Assembly (NCBI RefSeq): GCF_900129725.1
Contig: NZ_FQWQ01000001.1
Location: 2,976,001 to 3,040,000 of the forward strand
Reading direction: 5' to 3'
Origin: Chryseolinea serpens
GTDB taxonomy: Bacteria; Bacteroidota; Bacteroidia; Cytophagales; Cyclobacteriaceae
Length of the DNA stretch: 64,000 nucleotides
Shown: positions 17,763 to 26,055 of the stretch, piece by piece
Layout of the letters: each line of letters opens with the position of its first letter
Numbering within the stretch: the stretch's first letter is position 1
Notes under the pieces: model-generated
Told to the model about the DNA's origin: nothing
The model's database searches: none
Seen by the model: only the letters and a program-made list of their open reading frames with translations
Made by a program: the position numbers and the translations under genes

Positions 17763-19382
17763 TTAGAAAATATAGTCCGTGCTCAAAAACGCCGACTCGT
17801 GGTTCCGGATGATGTTGCTGATCATTTGCTTATTCTCATCGGTCGTCTTCGTGGCCACGATCGTGCGGATGGAAAATACGCGCAGTGCGTCTGAAACGGA
17901 GAGGGTTCCTTCGGCAGAATCTTTTCTACCGTTGAAGGGGAATGTATCTGGTCCGCGTTGGCTTTGTGTGTTGAGGTTGATGCGCCCTACCTGGTTGACA
18001 AAAGCATCCATCAGGCTGGCCACGCGTTTTGAGTCTTTGCCAAAAATGCTGATCTGCTGACCGAAGTTGGAGTTCACCACGTAGTCGATCACCTCGCTGT
18101 CGTTCTCAAAAGGAACGATGGGGATGACGGGGCCGAATTGTTCCTCGGTGTACAGTTTCATTTTGTCATTGACGGGATAGACCACGGCGGGGTAATAGAA
18201 GGAATGCGAATATTCTCCGCCGCCATCATTCACAATCTTTGCGCCGTGTTGTTTTGCATCCTCCACGAGGTTCCGCAGGTAGTCTACCTTGCCGGGCTCT
18301 GGAAGGGGCGTGAGTGAAACGCCAGGGTCCCAGGGCATGCCGGGTTTGAGCGCTGCAACGGCTTTGTTGAATTTTGCGATGAAGGTGTCGGCGATGCTCT
18401 TGTGCACGAACAATACTTTCAATGCCGTGCAACGCTGGCCGTTGAACGACAGCGAACCGGTAATGGATTCGCTCACCGCGTTGTCGATGTCGGCATCCGG
18501 AAGCACGATGGCTGGATTCTTGGCATCCAATCCTAACACGGCTTTGAGACGATGCGATTTAGGGTGAAGCTTTTTCAATTCGTTGGCGCCTTTGTTTGTT
18601 CCGATGAAGGCGAACACATCGATGAGGCCCGTCTCCATGAGCGCTCCAACGGTTTCGCGACCTCTTCCATAAATGATGTTGATCACCCCGGGAGGGAAGC
18701 TGGTGCGGAATGCTTCCAGCAGCGGACGGATCAACAGCACTCCAAACTTCGCGGGTTTGAACACCACGGTGTTGCCCATGATAAGCGCCGGGATGAGCGT
18801 GGAGAACGTTTCGTTCAACGGATAGTTGTAAGGACCCATACACAATGCTACACCATAAGGCACGCGGCGGATCTGCGCCATGAAGCCTTGATCTTCCACG
18901 AGCTTGGCAGAATTGCGATCGATCTCTTTGTACACCTTGATGGTATCGACAATGTAGTCGCACGTGCGATCAAATTCTTTTTCAGAATCTTTCAAGGTCT
19001 TGCCGATCTCCCACATGAGCAGCTTCACCACCTCGGCGCGTTTCAGGCGCATGGCGGCGAGAAATTTCTCTACGTGTTCGATGCGGGCGGTAACGCTCAG
19101 GGTAGGCCACACCCCGTGGCCGAGGTCATAGGCTTTTACGGCGCCGTCTAATGCTTCGAGCGCTTCTTTCGAGGTGAGCAGCGGTGTGCTACCGATGTTC
19201 TTGGGAACAATTTCATTTCCTTGTTTCACATAGACGGGGCTCAGGATGGGGTTGAGACTTCCCGGCCACGTTTTCAATTCACCGTTGATGAGGTACTCCC
19301 GTTGATCGATGGGTTGCGAGATCCGGTAGGCTTCGGGAATGTCGGCCTCCGAAGGGAAAACATTTGTTAAGCGTTCGCTCAT
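17763..19382 (-). CDS. Aldehyde dehydrogenase, GapN-like, with an altered general-base site
   Basis: A 539-residue aldehyde dehydrogenase resembling non-phosphorylating NADP-dependent glyceraldehyde-3-phosphate dehydrogenases. The nucleophile is Cys318 in FNGQRCTALKV. The cofactor-binding region includes GPYNYPLNETF and NTVVFKPAKFGV, and the Asn of the oxyanion hole lies in the same stretch. The usual ELGG box reads LGLDAK. Residue 284, exactly 34 before the Cys (the spacing of Glu268 to Cys302 in ALDH2), is Gly instead of the general-base Glu. The enzyme may use another base or have altered chemistry. Its ATG overlaps the deoC TGA (ATGA), so the two are translationally coupled. DeoC releases glyceraldehyde-3-phosphate and acetaldehyde, and either could be this enzyme's substrate; this is inference. 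Confidence 0.85.
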   Translation of the reverse strand: MSERLTNVFPSEADIPEAYRISQPIDQREYLINGELKTWPGSLNPILSPVYVKQGNEIVPKNIGSTPLLTSKEALEALDGAVKAYDLGHGVWPTLSVTARIEHVEKFLAAMRLKRAEVVKLLMWEIGKTLKDSEKEFDRTCDYIVDTIKVYKEIDRNSAKLVEDQGFMAQIRRVPYGVALCMGPYNYPLNETFSTLIPALIMGNTVVFKPAKFGVLLIRPLLEAFRTSFPPGVINIIYGRGRETVGALMETGLIDVFAFIGTNKGANELKKLHPKSHRLKAVLGLDAKNPAIVLPDADIDNAVSESITGSLSFNGQRCTALKVLFVHKSIADTFIAKFNKAVAALKPGMPWDPGVSLTPLPEPGKVDYLRNLVEDAKQHGAKIVNDGGGEYSHSFYYPAVVYPVNDKMKLYTEEQFGPVIPIVPFENDSEVIDYVVNSNFGQQISIFGKDSKRVASLMDAFVNQVGRINLNTQSQRGPDTFPFNGRKDSAEGTLSVSDALRVFSIRTIVATKTTDENKQMISNIIRNHESAFLSTDYIF

Positions 19383-20044
19383 TTTATTTGATTTGGGTTG
19401 GTTGTTTGCAACATAGAGATGCCGGACGATGTGCCGATGCGGGTCGCGCCGGCATCTATCATAGCCAACGCCTGCTCGCGTGTTTTAATTCCGCCCGATG
19501 CTTTTATGCCAACGTGTGCTGGCAAACTTTTTTTCATGATCGCGATCTGCTCGATGGTTGCTCCCCGCGGAGCAAATCCTGTCGAGGTCTTAACGTAGTC
19601 GGCACCTGCATCGGCACAGAGTTTACAGGCCTGCTCCAGCTCTTCATCAGAAAGATACGCCGTCTCGACAATCACTTTCAACAGCCGCTCACTGGCGTGG
19701 ACCAGGTGGCTGCATTTGGCGATCTCGATCTTTGTCCAGGGAAGTCCGGTCTTGAAGGCGCTGATGTTCCAGACGACGTCGATCTCGTTGGCGCCGTTAT
19801 CGATTGCGCGGCGCACGTCGTCGACTTTGGTCTCGGTCATGGTGTAGCCAAAGGGAAATCCGGCCACGGTGACGAGGGTGATCTTGGCCGTGCCGATCTC
19901 ACGACTGGCGCGCTTCACCCAAAACGGCGGCACGCATATTCCCAAAAAGCCATACTGCTTGGCATCGTCCACCAGTTGGTCGATGTCGCGGATGGTCAGC
20001 GTGGGACTGAGGTTGGTATGCTCGATGTAGCCGGCGAGATTCAT
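19379..20044 (-). CDS. deoC: Deoxyribose-phosphate aldolase
   Basis: Class I aldolase that cleaves 2-deoxyribose-5-phosphate into glyceraldehyde-3-phosphate and acetaldehyde in deoxynucleoside breakdown. From the ATG at 20044 (MNLAGYIEHTNL) the protein has 221 residues, normal for DeoC. The Schiff-base lysine is in DYVKTSTGF, the second catalytic lysine in ASGGIKT, and the catalytic Asp in NEIDVVWN. An in-frame start 33 nt upstream would add MCVCTFLYLVP, which does not fit the family. The gene is first in a two-gene unit with the aldehyde dehydrogenase (4-nt overlap), arguing for a joint catabolic role. Confidence 0.94.
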   Translation of the reverse strand: MNLAGYIEHTNLSPTLTIRDIDQLVDDAKQYGFLGICVPPFWVKRASREIGTAKITLVTVAGFPFGYTMTETKVDDVRRAIDNGANEIDVVWNISAFKTGLPWTKIEIAKCSHLVHASERLLKVIVETAYLSDEELEQACKLCADAGADYVKTSTGFAPRGATIEQIAIMKKSLPAHVGIKASGGIKTREQALAMIDAGATRIGTSSGISMLQTTNPNQIK

Positions 20045-20112
20045 CGGTACAAGATACAGAAAAGTGCACACGCACACCGTTATCTGTCACGATGCAAAAA
20101 AGGGATCGGGAA

Positions 20113-20490
20113 TTAGTGGCGGATGCCGCACTCCTTGCAATACTTCAACTTGCCCGCCTTGTGTTTCTTGGGTGGACGTTTGTGTCCGAAATACATGGGG
20201 TTGGAGTATTGGGGCTTGGCCATTTCGCGTTCGGCTTTGCCGCGTTCTTTGGCCACCGCCATCATGCGGTCGTAGTAGTCTTGCTGACTGTCGTAGGTGG
20301 GCCCTTTGGATTTGGATTTTTTCTTCTTGGGCTCGCGGAACGTCGATTCGGCGCCCTGGTAAGGACTCAACGAATTGGGATCGACGGTCGATTGCTCGGT
20401 CGCGTCCTTGTCGCGCTTTTTCTTTTTGGGCTTTTGGGCGTAGGTGCCAAAGCCGATCAGGAAAAACAATATAATAAGGAGTGCTCGCAT
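20113..20490 (-). CDS. Small exported Lys-rich protein with a C-terminal CxxC
   Basis: Not recognised. The 125-residue product has a clear signal peptide (MRALLIILFFLIGFGTYAQ). A very basic low-complexity region follows (KPKKKKRDKD and KKKKSKSKG), then a short helical part. The C-terminus LKYCKECGIRH has a Cys-x-x-Cys-x(3)-His layout that could bind metal. Such short basic exported proteins are common in Bacteroidota without known function. A good -7 element lies 12 nt before the ATG. Its stop is 68 nt before the deoC start, so it could be co-transcribed with deoC. Confidence 0.75.
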   Translation of the reverse strand: MRALLIILFFLIGFGTYAQKPKKKKRDKDATEQSTVDPNSLSPYQGAESTFREPKKKKSKSKGPTYDSQQDYYDRMMAVAKERGKAEREMAKPQYSNPMYFGHKRPPKKHKAGKLKYCKECGIRH

Positions 20491-20501
20491 AAGCGTAAGA
20501 T

Positions 20502-20509
20502 CAAATATA
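20502..20509 (-). promoter_or_regulatory. Bacteroidota -7 element for the Lys-rich protein gene
   Basis: TATATTTG on the minus strand, 11 nt before the ATG at 20490, implying a very short leader. A TTTT stands about 19 nt upstream in the -33 position. Confidence 0.55.
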
Positions 20510-20597
20510 TTAACTATCCGGCGCTATTAAAATTGTTTTGGCCGGGTTCAATCGGCTGGAATTGTCGCCCAACCTAAACCAGGCGTTGTCGAAATGA

Positions 20598-20625
20598 AAC
20601 TGCCCCCGACAGCTCAGGGGCAGTT
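20598..20625 (-). terminator. Hairpin downstream of the thermonuclease-like gene
   Basis: Arms AACTGCCCC (20598-20606) and GGGGCAGTT (20617-20625) are perfect complements; a weak TTTCATTT follows on the minus strand. Confidence 0.6.
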
Positions 20626-20695
20626 CAACTAAACCCTAAAAACTTAACTAACCTAACTTCTAAACTTTAACTAAACTTTACTTTCTAAACTTTAA
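20626..20695. repeat. Low-complexity TAAACTTTAACT-type tract
   Basis: Imperfect tandem copies of TAAACTTTAACT and TTAACTAACCT fill the sequence just past the thermonuclease stop. No gene is visible between 20510 and 20691. Confidence 0.5.
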
Positions 20696-21237
20696 CTGCT
20701 CTTGGGCTGTAGCATGGTCTGCTGGCGGCGGAAAGTCCACGGGGGCGTGGGATTTTCCTGTTTCCAGAGGCCTTTGCCCTTTTGCTGCGCCAGGGTGCGA
20801 TACGACTCCAGGTCGGGCAGCGGGTTCCTTTCGGCGGTCCAGGCATAGCCTTGCTTGAGCAGTTCTACGCGGGGATCCTCTTTTCCATTCACCAGCACTT
20901 CGGCAAAATAGTTGCCCAGGCGATCACGGCCGGTAAACTTTACCACAACCGTTTTCTTCAATACGATCTTTTCCAGGGCGGATTTGGCTTTGTCGCCATA
21001 TTCCTGTTCCAGTTCGGGGCTGTCGATGCCGGCCAGCATCACTTTGTGCGTTTCGTTGTCTTCACCAACAATGCTCAGGGTGTTGCCGTCGATCACCTCC
21101 ACCACTTTCCCTTTCACTTCCTCTTCGGCCAGGGCGACTCCCCAGAACATAAACGCCACGATCGTCGCTCCTACCAGCCTTCTACTGTACGTGGCCTCGC
21201 TGCGTTTTTGTTGTTCAAAATTGTGCTTTAAAATCAT
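20692..21237 (-). CDS. Exported thermonuclease (SNase)-like protein
   Basis: A staphylococcal-nuclease-fold protein of 181 residues, predicted to be exported by the hydrophobic segment LVGATIVAFMFWGVALA after a basic N-terminus. The SNase core runs from about residue 42: VVEVIDGNTLSIV, VMLAGIDSPELEQEYG, then the GRDRLGNYFAEV strand and GYAWTAERNP. The C-terminal GLWKQENPTPPWTFR matches the end of the family. The first catalytic Arg of the canonical RLxxIDxPE pattern appears as MLAGIDSPE, so nuclease activity is not assured. A perfect 15-nt palindrome lies 36 nt upstream. Confidence 0.85.
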   Translation of the reverse strand: MILKHNFEQQKRSEATYSRRLVGATIVAFMFWGVALAEEEVKGKVVEVIDGNTLSIVGEDNETHKVMLAGIDSPELEQEYGDKAKSALEKIVLKKTVVVKFTGRDRLGNYFAEVLVNGKEDPRVELLKQGYAWTAERNPLPDLESYRTLAQQKGKGLWKQENPTPPWTFRRQQTMLQPKSS

Positions 21238-21272
21238 GTTGTGTGGCGCGGTTCGCGGAGGGGTCTGTCGCG

Positions 21273-21287
21273 TGTAAGATTTTCTTA
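21273..21287. promoter_or_regulatory. Perfect palindrome upstream of the thermonuclease gene
   Basis: GTAAGA-TTT-TCTTAC, 36 nt before the ATG at 21237. Its size and place suit a small operator or leader hairpin; function unproven. Confidence 0.35.
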
Positions 21288-21368
21288 CAACTCCCCAGCC
21301 GTGCGCGCGAGGGATAATGCAAATTCTTTACCAAAAGCTAAAGAGTGGTTTTTTGCCCTAAAAACGAA

Positions 21369-21393
21369 AGCAGCGCCGGTTTTCAGCGCTGCT
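21369..21393 (-). terminator. Terminator after the TPR gene
   Basis: Arms AGCAGCGC (21369-21376) and GCGCTGCT (21386-21393), followed on the minus strand by TTCGTTTTT. It lies 40 nt past the TPR stop. Confidence 0.8.
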
Positions 21394-21432
21394 TTTGTTT
21401 CAATACGGGATGCGTTTGCTATCAGAATGAGA

Positions 21433-24400
21433 TCACTTACAGTATTGGTCGATCTGGAATCGCGATTTCGCATCGCCAAATTCCACGGCTTTGCGCCAGT
21501 CGAAGCACGCCTTGGTCTTGTCTTTCATCTGATAATAAAAATTGCCGCGCTGTTTATAGTACATGGCATTCTTGGGCTCGATGCGGATGGCCTCGTCCAT
21601 GTCGGAGATGCCTGCCCCATAGTCGTCCAGTTGCGACTTGCAGGTGGCGCGATTGTAGTAAGCCAGGCCATCGCTGGGATTGAACTGGATCGCCTTGTTG
21701 TAGTCCAGCATGGCGCCTTCGTAGTCTTCCAGTCCCTCCTTTACTAACCCCCGGTTAAAGTGCGCGTCCGCATTCTTGGGGTCCAGGTCGATGGCCTTGT
21801 TCAGCTCGGTCACGGCCGACTTGGTGTCTTCCAGCCCGATGTAGGCGCGACCTTTGTTGAGATAGAGCTGCACGGTATTTTCACCTGCCTTTTGTGCATC
21901 GTTAAAGTCACTTATGGCAGCTTGGAACTCATCTTCCTCCAACTGCATCAGGCCGCGTTTGTAAAACACTTCCTTGTCTTTCACACCGGCTGCGATCAGC
22001 TTGTCATAATATTCCCGCGCGGGAGGAAATTTTTGCAGGTTGTAAAAGGTATTTCCCAACAGCCGGTATAGTTCCGGATCGGGTTTCTCGGTGAGCTTCT
22101 CTACCTCGCGGAGATCTTTCACAGCCTCTTCGTATTTCTTCGTGTTGTAGTAGGCAAGCCCGCGGTTTTCGAAGGCCTTCACATAGTCCGGCTTTTTATC
22201 AATGGCCGTGGTGAAGTCGGCAATGGCCGACGGATAATTTTCCAGTTTGAAATAGGCCTTGCCACGGTTGTTGAACAGCACGGGATCTTTCAATCCCAAC
22301 GTAACGGCTTTCGAATAATCTTCTACTGCCCCAGGCAAATTGTTCACACTAAACTTCGCATCGCCGCGGTGATAAAATGCCGACGACAACGTGGCGTCCT
22401 TGACGATGGCTTCATCATAGTCTTTGATGGCTTCGTCAAAATTCTTGCTGTCGTAGCGGCAATAGCCGCGCATGTCGTAGGCAGTGGCTTCTTTTGTTCC
22501 ACCGGTGATCGCCTTGTCCAGATCCGCGAAAGCGCCTTTGTAGTCCTTGAGGTTGTAGCGCGCAGCTCCGCGTTTGAAGTACAGGTCGTTGTCTGTTATG
22601 CCCTTCTCTATCGCCTTTGTGAAATCGGCCACGGACTTTTCATACTCCTTCAATTCGAACAAGGAATAACCCCGGGCGGCAAAAACAAAATTCTCCTTGC
22701 TTGCCCCTTCTATGGCCTTGGTGAGGTCGGGCACGGCGCCCTGGTAATCTTTTGTGTAATATTTCGATATCCCCAACACGGCAAACTCTTCCGCACCCGC
22801 TTCTCCACGCGAAGCCAAAACGGCGAGGTCGCCGATAACACCGGCATAGTCTTTCAACTGATAGCGGGCAGCGGCGCGGTTTTTCAAGGCTTGTGTATAA
22901 TCTTTTTTGATGCCCAGCGCGCGATCGAAGTCGGCGATGGATTCCTTGGGCATGTTCGCATTCAATTTGGCCTTCCCCCGGTTGTTAAAGACCACTTCGT
23001 CGCTGGCGCCCAGCGTGATGGCCTGGTCGTAGGCCTCGATAGCGCCTTTGAAATTATTTTGTTTGAAGCGGAGATTACCCATTTGATAATACAGCTCTTT
23101 ATTCTTGCTGCCCATGGTCATCGCTTTTTCCATCACGGGCAATGCCTCTTTATCTTTTTGCACGACCATGTAGGAAAGGGCCAGCGCTTCATAGGCAGGC
23201 AGATCGGCTTTATTCTTCAGGGTTGCTTTTTCCAGGTCGGTTATGGCAGTGGTGTATTCTTTTTGTTGATACAATGCCTTGCCCCGTTTCAAATAAATAT
23301 CATCCTCTTTTTCGCCAGCGAGTTCGGCGGCGTTCAGGGCTTCCGTTGCACCTTTGTAGTTTGCAGCATCAAAGCGCAGGTAGCCGGCGTAGAGCGACAC
23401 TTTACTGTCTTTCACACCTGCCGCTAAGGCTTTGTCGAGGTAGGTTTGGGCAAGGTCTTTTTTGGCGAGGGAATAGTTGGCGATGCCGAGCATCTTCAAC
23501 ACATCGGCCGATTCGCCTTCGGTGGTCTTTGCTTTTTCCAGGTCGGTCGCTGCGCCGGCATAATCCTTTAGTGCAAATTTGGCTGTGCCGCGGTTGAGGA
23601 ATGCCTTGCCATAGCTGGCGTTGGCCTGGATCGCTTTGTCGAAATCGGCTACGGCGCCGGGCAGGTCGTTCAGGTTCATTTTCGCTTTGCCCCGGTTGTT
23701 GAACAACACGGCATCAGTGGCGCCGGCTTTCACCGCATTGTCGTAGTATTTGATGGCATTCGCGAAATCGCTTTTCAAAAATTTCAGATCGCCGAGGTTC
23801 TTGAAGGCTTCCACATCGGATGCACCGAGGGTAACTGCTTTCTCCAAATCCTTCAAGGCGTTCTCATTGTCTTTTTGGATGAACTCTGCATTGCCTTTGT
23901 ACAGGAACGCTTCTTTCGACGCCACGCCCGCCGTGATGGCTTTGTTCAGGCTTTCAATGGCGGGAGCATATTCTTTGTTTTTATATTGGCATGAACCCAA
24001 TGCATAAAAAACGTCCTTGTCGTTCACGCCCATCGACACGGCGGCCGACAAACTTTTTGCGGCCTCGGTGCAGTTGCCCAGGGCGGTGTGGCTCAATCCC
24101 AGCATTCGGAACACATCCTTATCCTTCACTCCTTTTTGAGCAACCTTGTCCAACGCCTCGGCCGTGCCTTTGTCGTCTTTCAACATGAATTTGGCGGTGC
24201 CCACTTTTTGATAGAACTCCACATCGGCGCGGCCGCTGGCCATCAGTTTCTCGAAGTCGGCCACGCTGCCCTTCCAGTCCTGGAGTTTGTAGCGGGTCTC
24301 GGCGCGGTTTTCAATGGCCTTGTCGTAGCCGGATTTCAGTTCCAGTGCTTTATCGAAATCGGGAAGCGCTCCCTTGAAATCGCCGAGGTTGAATTTTGCT

Positions 24401-24909
24401 TTGCCGCGGTTGTTGTACAGCGTGGCATCGGCTTTGCCGGAGGCGATGGCCTTGTCGTAGTAGGTGACGGCTTCGCGATAATTCTCCATGCGAAACTTGG
24501 CGTTGCCCAGGTTGGCAAACGTTTCATAGCCGGTGGCGCCCATGGTCACGGCCTTGTCCAGGTCGGTGGCTGCGCCCTGGTAGTCGTCGAGTTGATACTT
24601 GGCGTTGCCGCGGTATTCGAAAAGTTCGGCGGAGTTGATGCGGGCCTTCAGGGCTTCGTCCAGGTCGGCCTTGGCTTTGTCGTATTGTTTCAAGCTGTAG
24701 TAGGCCACGCCGCGTTTCACATACACTTGCTTGTCGCCAAAACCGGAGTTGATCAATTGGGTAAATTGCAGGGCGGCATCGTCGAAGTTGCCGGCCTTTA
24801 ATTTTTTCTGCCCGGCTTCCCATTGCACCTGCATCAGGGAGTCTGCCTTTTGTGCCCATGCGGTGGAAACCAGGAACAGCAGGCCTACGGCTAAAAGTTT
24901 TTCTCTCAT
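21433..24909 (-). CDS. Giant exported tetratricopeptide-repeat protein
   Basis: An exported scaffold-like protein of 1158 residues: signal peptide MREKLLAVGLLFLVSTAWAQ, then about 33 tandem 34-residue TPR units to the C-terminus. No other domain is visible. The units are highly regular, and the phrase NNRGKA recurs at exactly 238-residue (7 x 34) intervals, with codons at 24414, 23700, 22986 and 22272 (714 nt apart). This implies a higher-order repeat. The ATG at 24909 is chosen because the in-frame TTG at 24939 lies inside the -7 element. TPR arrays mediate protein-protein binding, so a periplasmic or surface assembly scaffold is likely; the partner is unknown. Single-gene unit with its own promoter and terminator. 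Confidence 0.92.
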   Translation of the reverse strand: MREKLLAVGLLFLVSTAWAQKADSLMQVQWEAGQKKLKAGNFDDAALQFTQLINSGFGDKQVYVKRGVAYYSLKQYDKAKADLDEALKARINSAELFEYRGNAKYQLDDYQGAATDLDKAVTMGATGYETFANLGNAKFRMENYREAVTYYDKAIASGKADATLYNNRGKAKFNLGDFKGALPDFDKALELKSGYDKAIENRAETRYKLQDWKGSVADFEKLMASGRADVEFYQKVGTAKFMLKDDKGTAEALDKVAQKGVKDKDVFRMLGLSHTALGNCTEAAKSLSAAVSMGVNDKDVFYALGSCQYKNKEYAPAIESLNKAITAGVASKEAFLYKGNAEFIQKDNENALKDLEKAVTLGASDVEAFKNLGDLKFLKSDFANAIKYYDNAVKAGATDAVLFNNRGKAKMNLNDLPGAVADFDKAIQANASYGKAFLNRGTAKFALKDYAGAATDLEKAKTTEGESADVLKMLGIANYSLAKKDLAQTYLDKALAAGVKDSKVSLYAGYLRFDAANYKGATEALNAAELAGEKEDDIYLKRGKALYQQKEYTTAITDLEKATLKNKADLPAYEALALSYMVVQKDKEALPVMEKAMTMGSKNKELYYQMGNLRFKQNNFKGAIEAYDQAITLGASDEVVFNNRGKAKLNANMPKESIADFDRALGIKKDYTQALKNRAAARYQLKDYAGVIGDLAVLASRGEAGAEEFAVLGISKYYTKDYQGAVPDLTKAIEGASKENFVFAARGYSLFELKEYEKSVADFTKAIEKGITDNDLYFKRGAARYNLKDYKGAFADLDKAITGGTKEATAYDMRGYCRYDSKNFDEAIKDYDEAIVKDATLSSAFYHRGDAKFSVNNLPGAVEDYSKAVTLGLKDPVLFNNRGKAYFKLENYPSAIADFTTAIDKKPDYVKAFENRGLAYYNTKKYEEAVKDLREVEKLTEKPDPELYRLLGNTFYNLQKFPPAREYYDKLIAAGVKDKEVFYKRGLMQLEEDEFQAAISDFNDAQKAGENTVQLYLNKGRAYIGLEDTKSAVTELNKAIDLDPKNADAHFNRGLVKEGLEDYEGAMLDYNKAIQFNPSDGLAYYNRATCKSQLDDYGAGISDMDEAIRIEPKNAMYYKQRGNFYYQMKDKTKACFDWRKAVEFGDAKSRFQIDQYCK

Positions 24910-24936
24910 GTTTGTTTCGGAAAAAATGACGCGAAA

Positions 24937-24966
24937 CAAAGTTATTAAATCCCGTCATGATTCAAG
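24937..24966 (-). promoter_or_regulatory. Bacteroidota promoter (-33/-7) of the TPR gene
   Basis: On the minus strand CTTG (24966-24963), an 18-nt spacer, then TAACTTTG (24944-24937). This is the best full promoter match noted here. Its -7 lies 27 nt before the ATG at 24909. Confidence 0.7.
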
Positions 24967-25002
24967 GCCCTGGAAAAACGGCTTCATGTAAGGTGCGCCC
25001 TG

Positions 25003-25038
25003 AAAAAAGAAAAATCCTTCCCGTGGTGGGGAAGGATT
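25003..25038 (-). terminator. Rho-independent terminator of the sigma/anti-sigma operon
   Basis: Arms AATCCTTCCC (25013-25022) and GGGAAGGATT (25029-25038), followed on the minus strand by TTTTCTTTTTT. It lies about 210 nt past the anti-sigma stop, leaving a long 3' region. Confidence 0.8.
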
Positions 25039-25248
25039 GGAGAGGGTCTTTCCAACCTATAGATCAGTGCATGAAAAAGGCGACGGTCGCATCCAAAAAA
25101 AGGATCAAAAGCAAGTCCTGAGCCCTTTCGTAATAGGAATGGATGGGTAGTAAGGTTTTCATAGATCAGGATGGCCTGTCGCCTACTTACGAAGCAGACC
25201 GGCCGGCCGGATCTATGGATTTTAAACTTTTTTGGGGAAATTTTTTGG
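25039..25248 (-). other. Non-coding 3' region of the anti-sigma gene
   Basis: No gene seen. It contains an inverted repeat CATAGATC (25160-25167) / GATCTATG (25210-25217) enclosing GC-rich sequence, and a second TATAGATCAG near 25059. A structured 3' UTR is possible. Confidence 0.35.
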
Positions 25249-26055
25249 CTAGACCTTCACCACGTTGCCCATCACCTGCATGGTTTCCAGGGTTGGGGTG
25301 GGCTTTCCGCCGCGGGGTTCGATGGTCACGGCAAAAGCCGCCGCCCCGGAGGCGATGTCTTTCATTTTGAGGAGTCCGGCCACGTCGCCGTCGAACACTC
25401 CGGCGTCTACCGGCTTGCCGTCGATGATGGCCCACAGTTGATATTGATTGTCTTTCGACAATTGTTTCAGGCTTTGGATGCTGAGGTATACTTCTTTGGA
25501 GGATTCGTTCCAATACACATAGGCCATGGACTGTGGCGCGTTGGGCGTGCCCATCATCATCACCCGTTTGAAGGCGGGGTTGTTCACCACATTCTTCAAA
25601 TCGTTCTCCATTTTGTCGAGGTGCTGGTTCACCCGGTTGTAGTCTTGCGCCATGCGCTGGTTTTGGGCGGTCAGTTCGGTGAGGCTGGTTTCGGATGCGC
25701 GCCATTTGTTCCAGTAATAATAGGCCTGGAGGGAAGCGATCAACGCAATCGTGACGGAGGCCGCCGCGGCATATTTCCAGAGGCGGATGCTGGACGATGG
25801 CATCGCCACGACCTTGGCTTCTGTTGAAGAGGCCTTGTCGATCAGGGCAAACAGGTTCGTCTTGATAGATGCTTTCGGCGTCACGGCCGCATCCATCAAA
25901 AGTCTTTCCTGGGTTTCTTCCACGCGGGCGAGTTCTTCCCGGAGCTCGGGATATTGCGCAAGGTTTTTCTCCACCTCTTCGCGTTCCCGTTCAGAAAGTT
26001 CTCCCAGCGCGTAGGCCTCCAGGATACCGGTCGCTATGTAGTCGTGTATGTTCAC
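25249..26055 (-). CDS. RskA-type anti-sigma factor
   Basis: A membrane anti-sigma factor of 268 residues. The N-terminal anti-sigma domain (MNIHDYIATGILEAYALGEL, about 1-75) should bind the sigma factor in the cytoplasm. One membrane segment lies at about 94-115 (YAAAASVTIALIASLQAYYYW). A short coiled coil follows (about 118-150), then a periplasmic RskA-like domain with YQLWAIIDGKPVDAGVF and FAVTIEPRGG. It starts at a GTG whose GTGA overlaps the sigma stop, so the two are translationally coupled. By family rule, regulated proteolysis releases the sigma factor; the signal is unknown. Confidence 0.9.
   Translation of the reverse strand: MNIHDYIATGILEAYALGELSEREREEVEKNLAQYPELREELARVEETQERLLMDAAVTPKASIKTNLFALIDKASSTEAKVVAMPSSSIRLWKYAAAASVTIALIASLQAYYYWNKWRASETSLTELTAQNQRMAQDYNRVNQHLDKMENDLKNVVNNPAFKRVMMMGTPNAPQSMAYVYWNESSKEVYLSIQSLKQLSKDNQYQLWAIIDGKPVDAGVFDGDVAGLLKMKDIASGAAAFAVTIEPRGGKPTPTLETMQVMGNVVKV

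Noticed and set aside
22369-23427. 352-codon open frame antisense to the TPR gene
   Set aside because: Follows from the repetitive codon pattern of the TPR array; no motifs of its own.
25143-25827. Plus-strand frames across the anti-sigma gene and its 3' region
   Set aside because: They read opposite a clear anti-sigma protein and have no features of their own.
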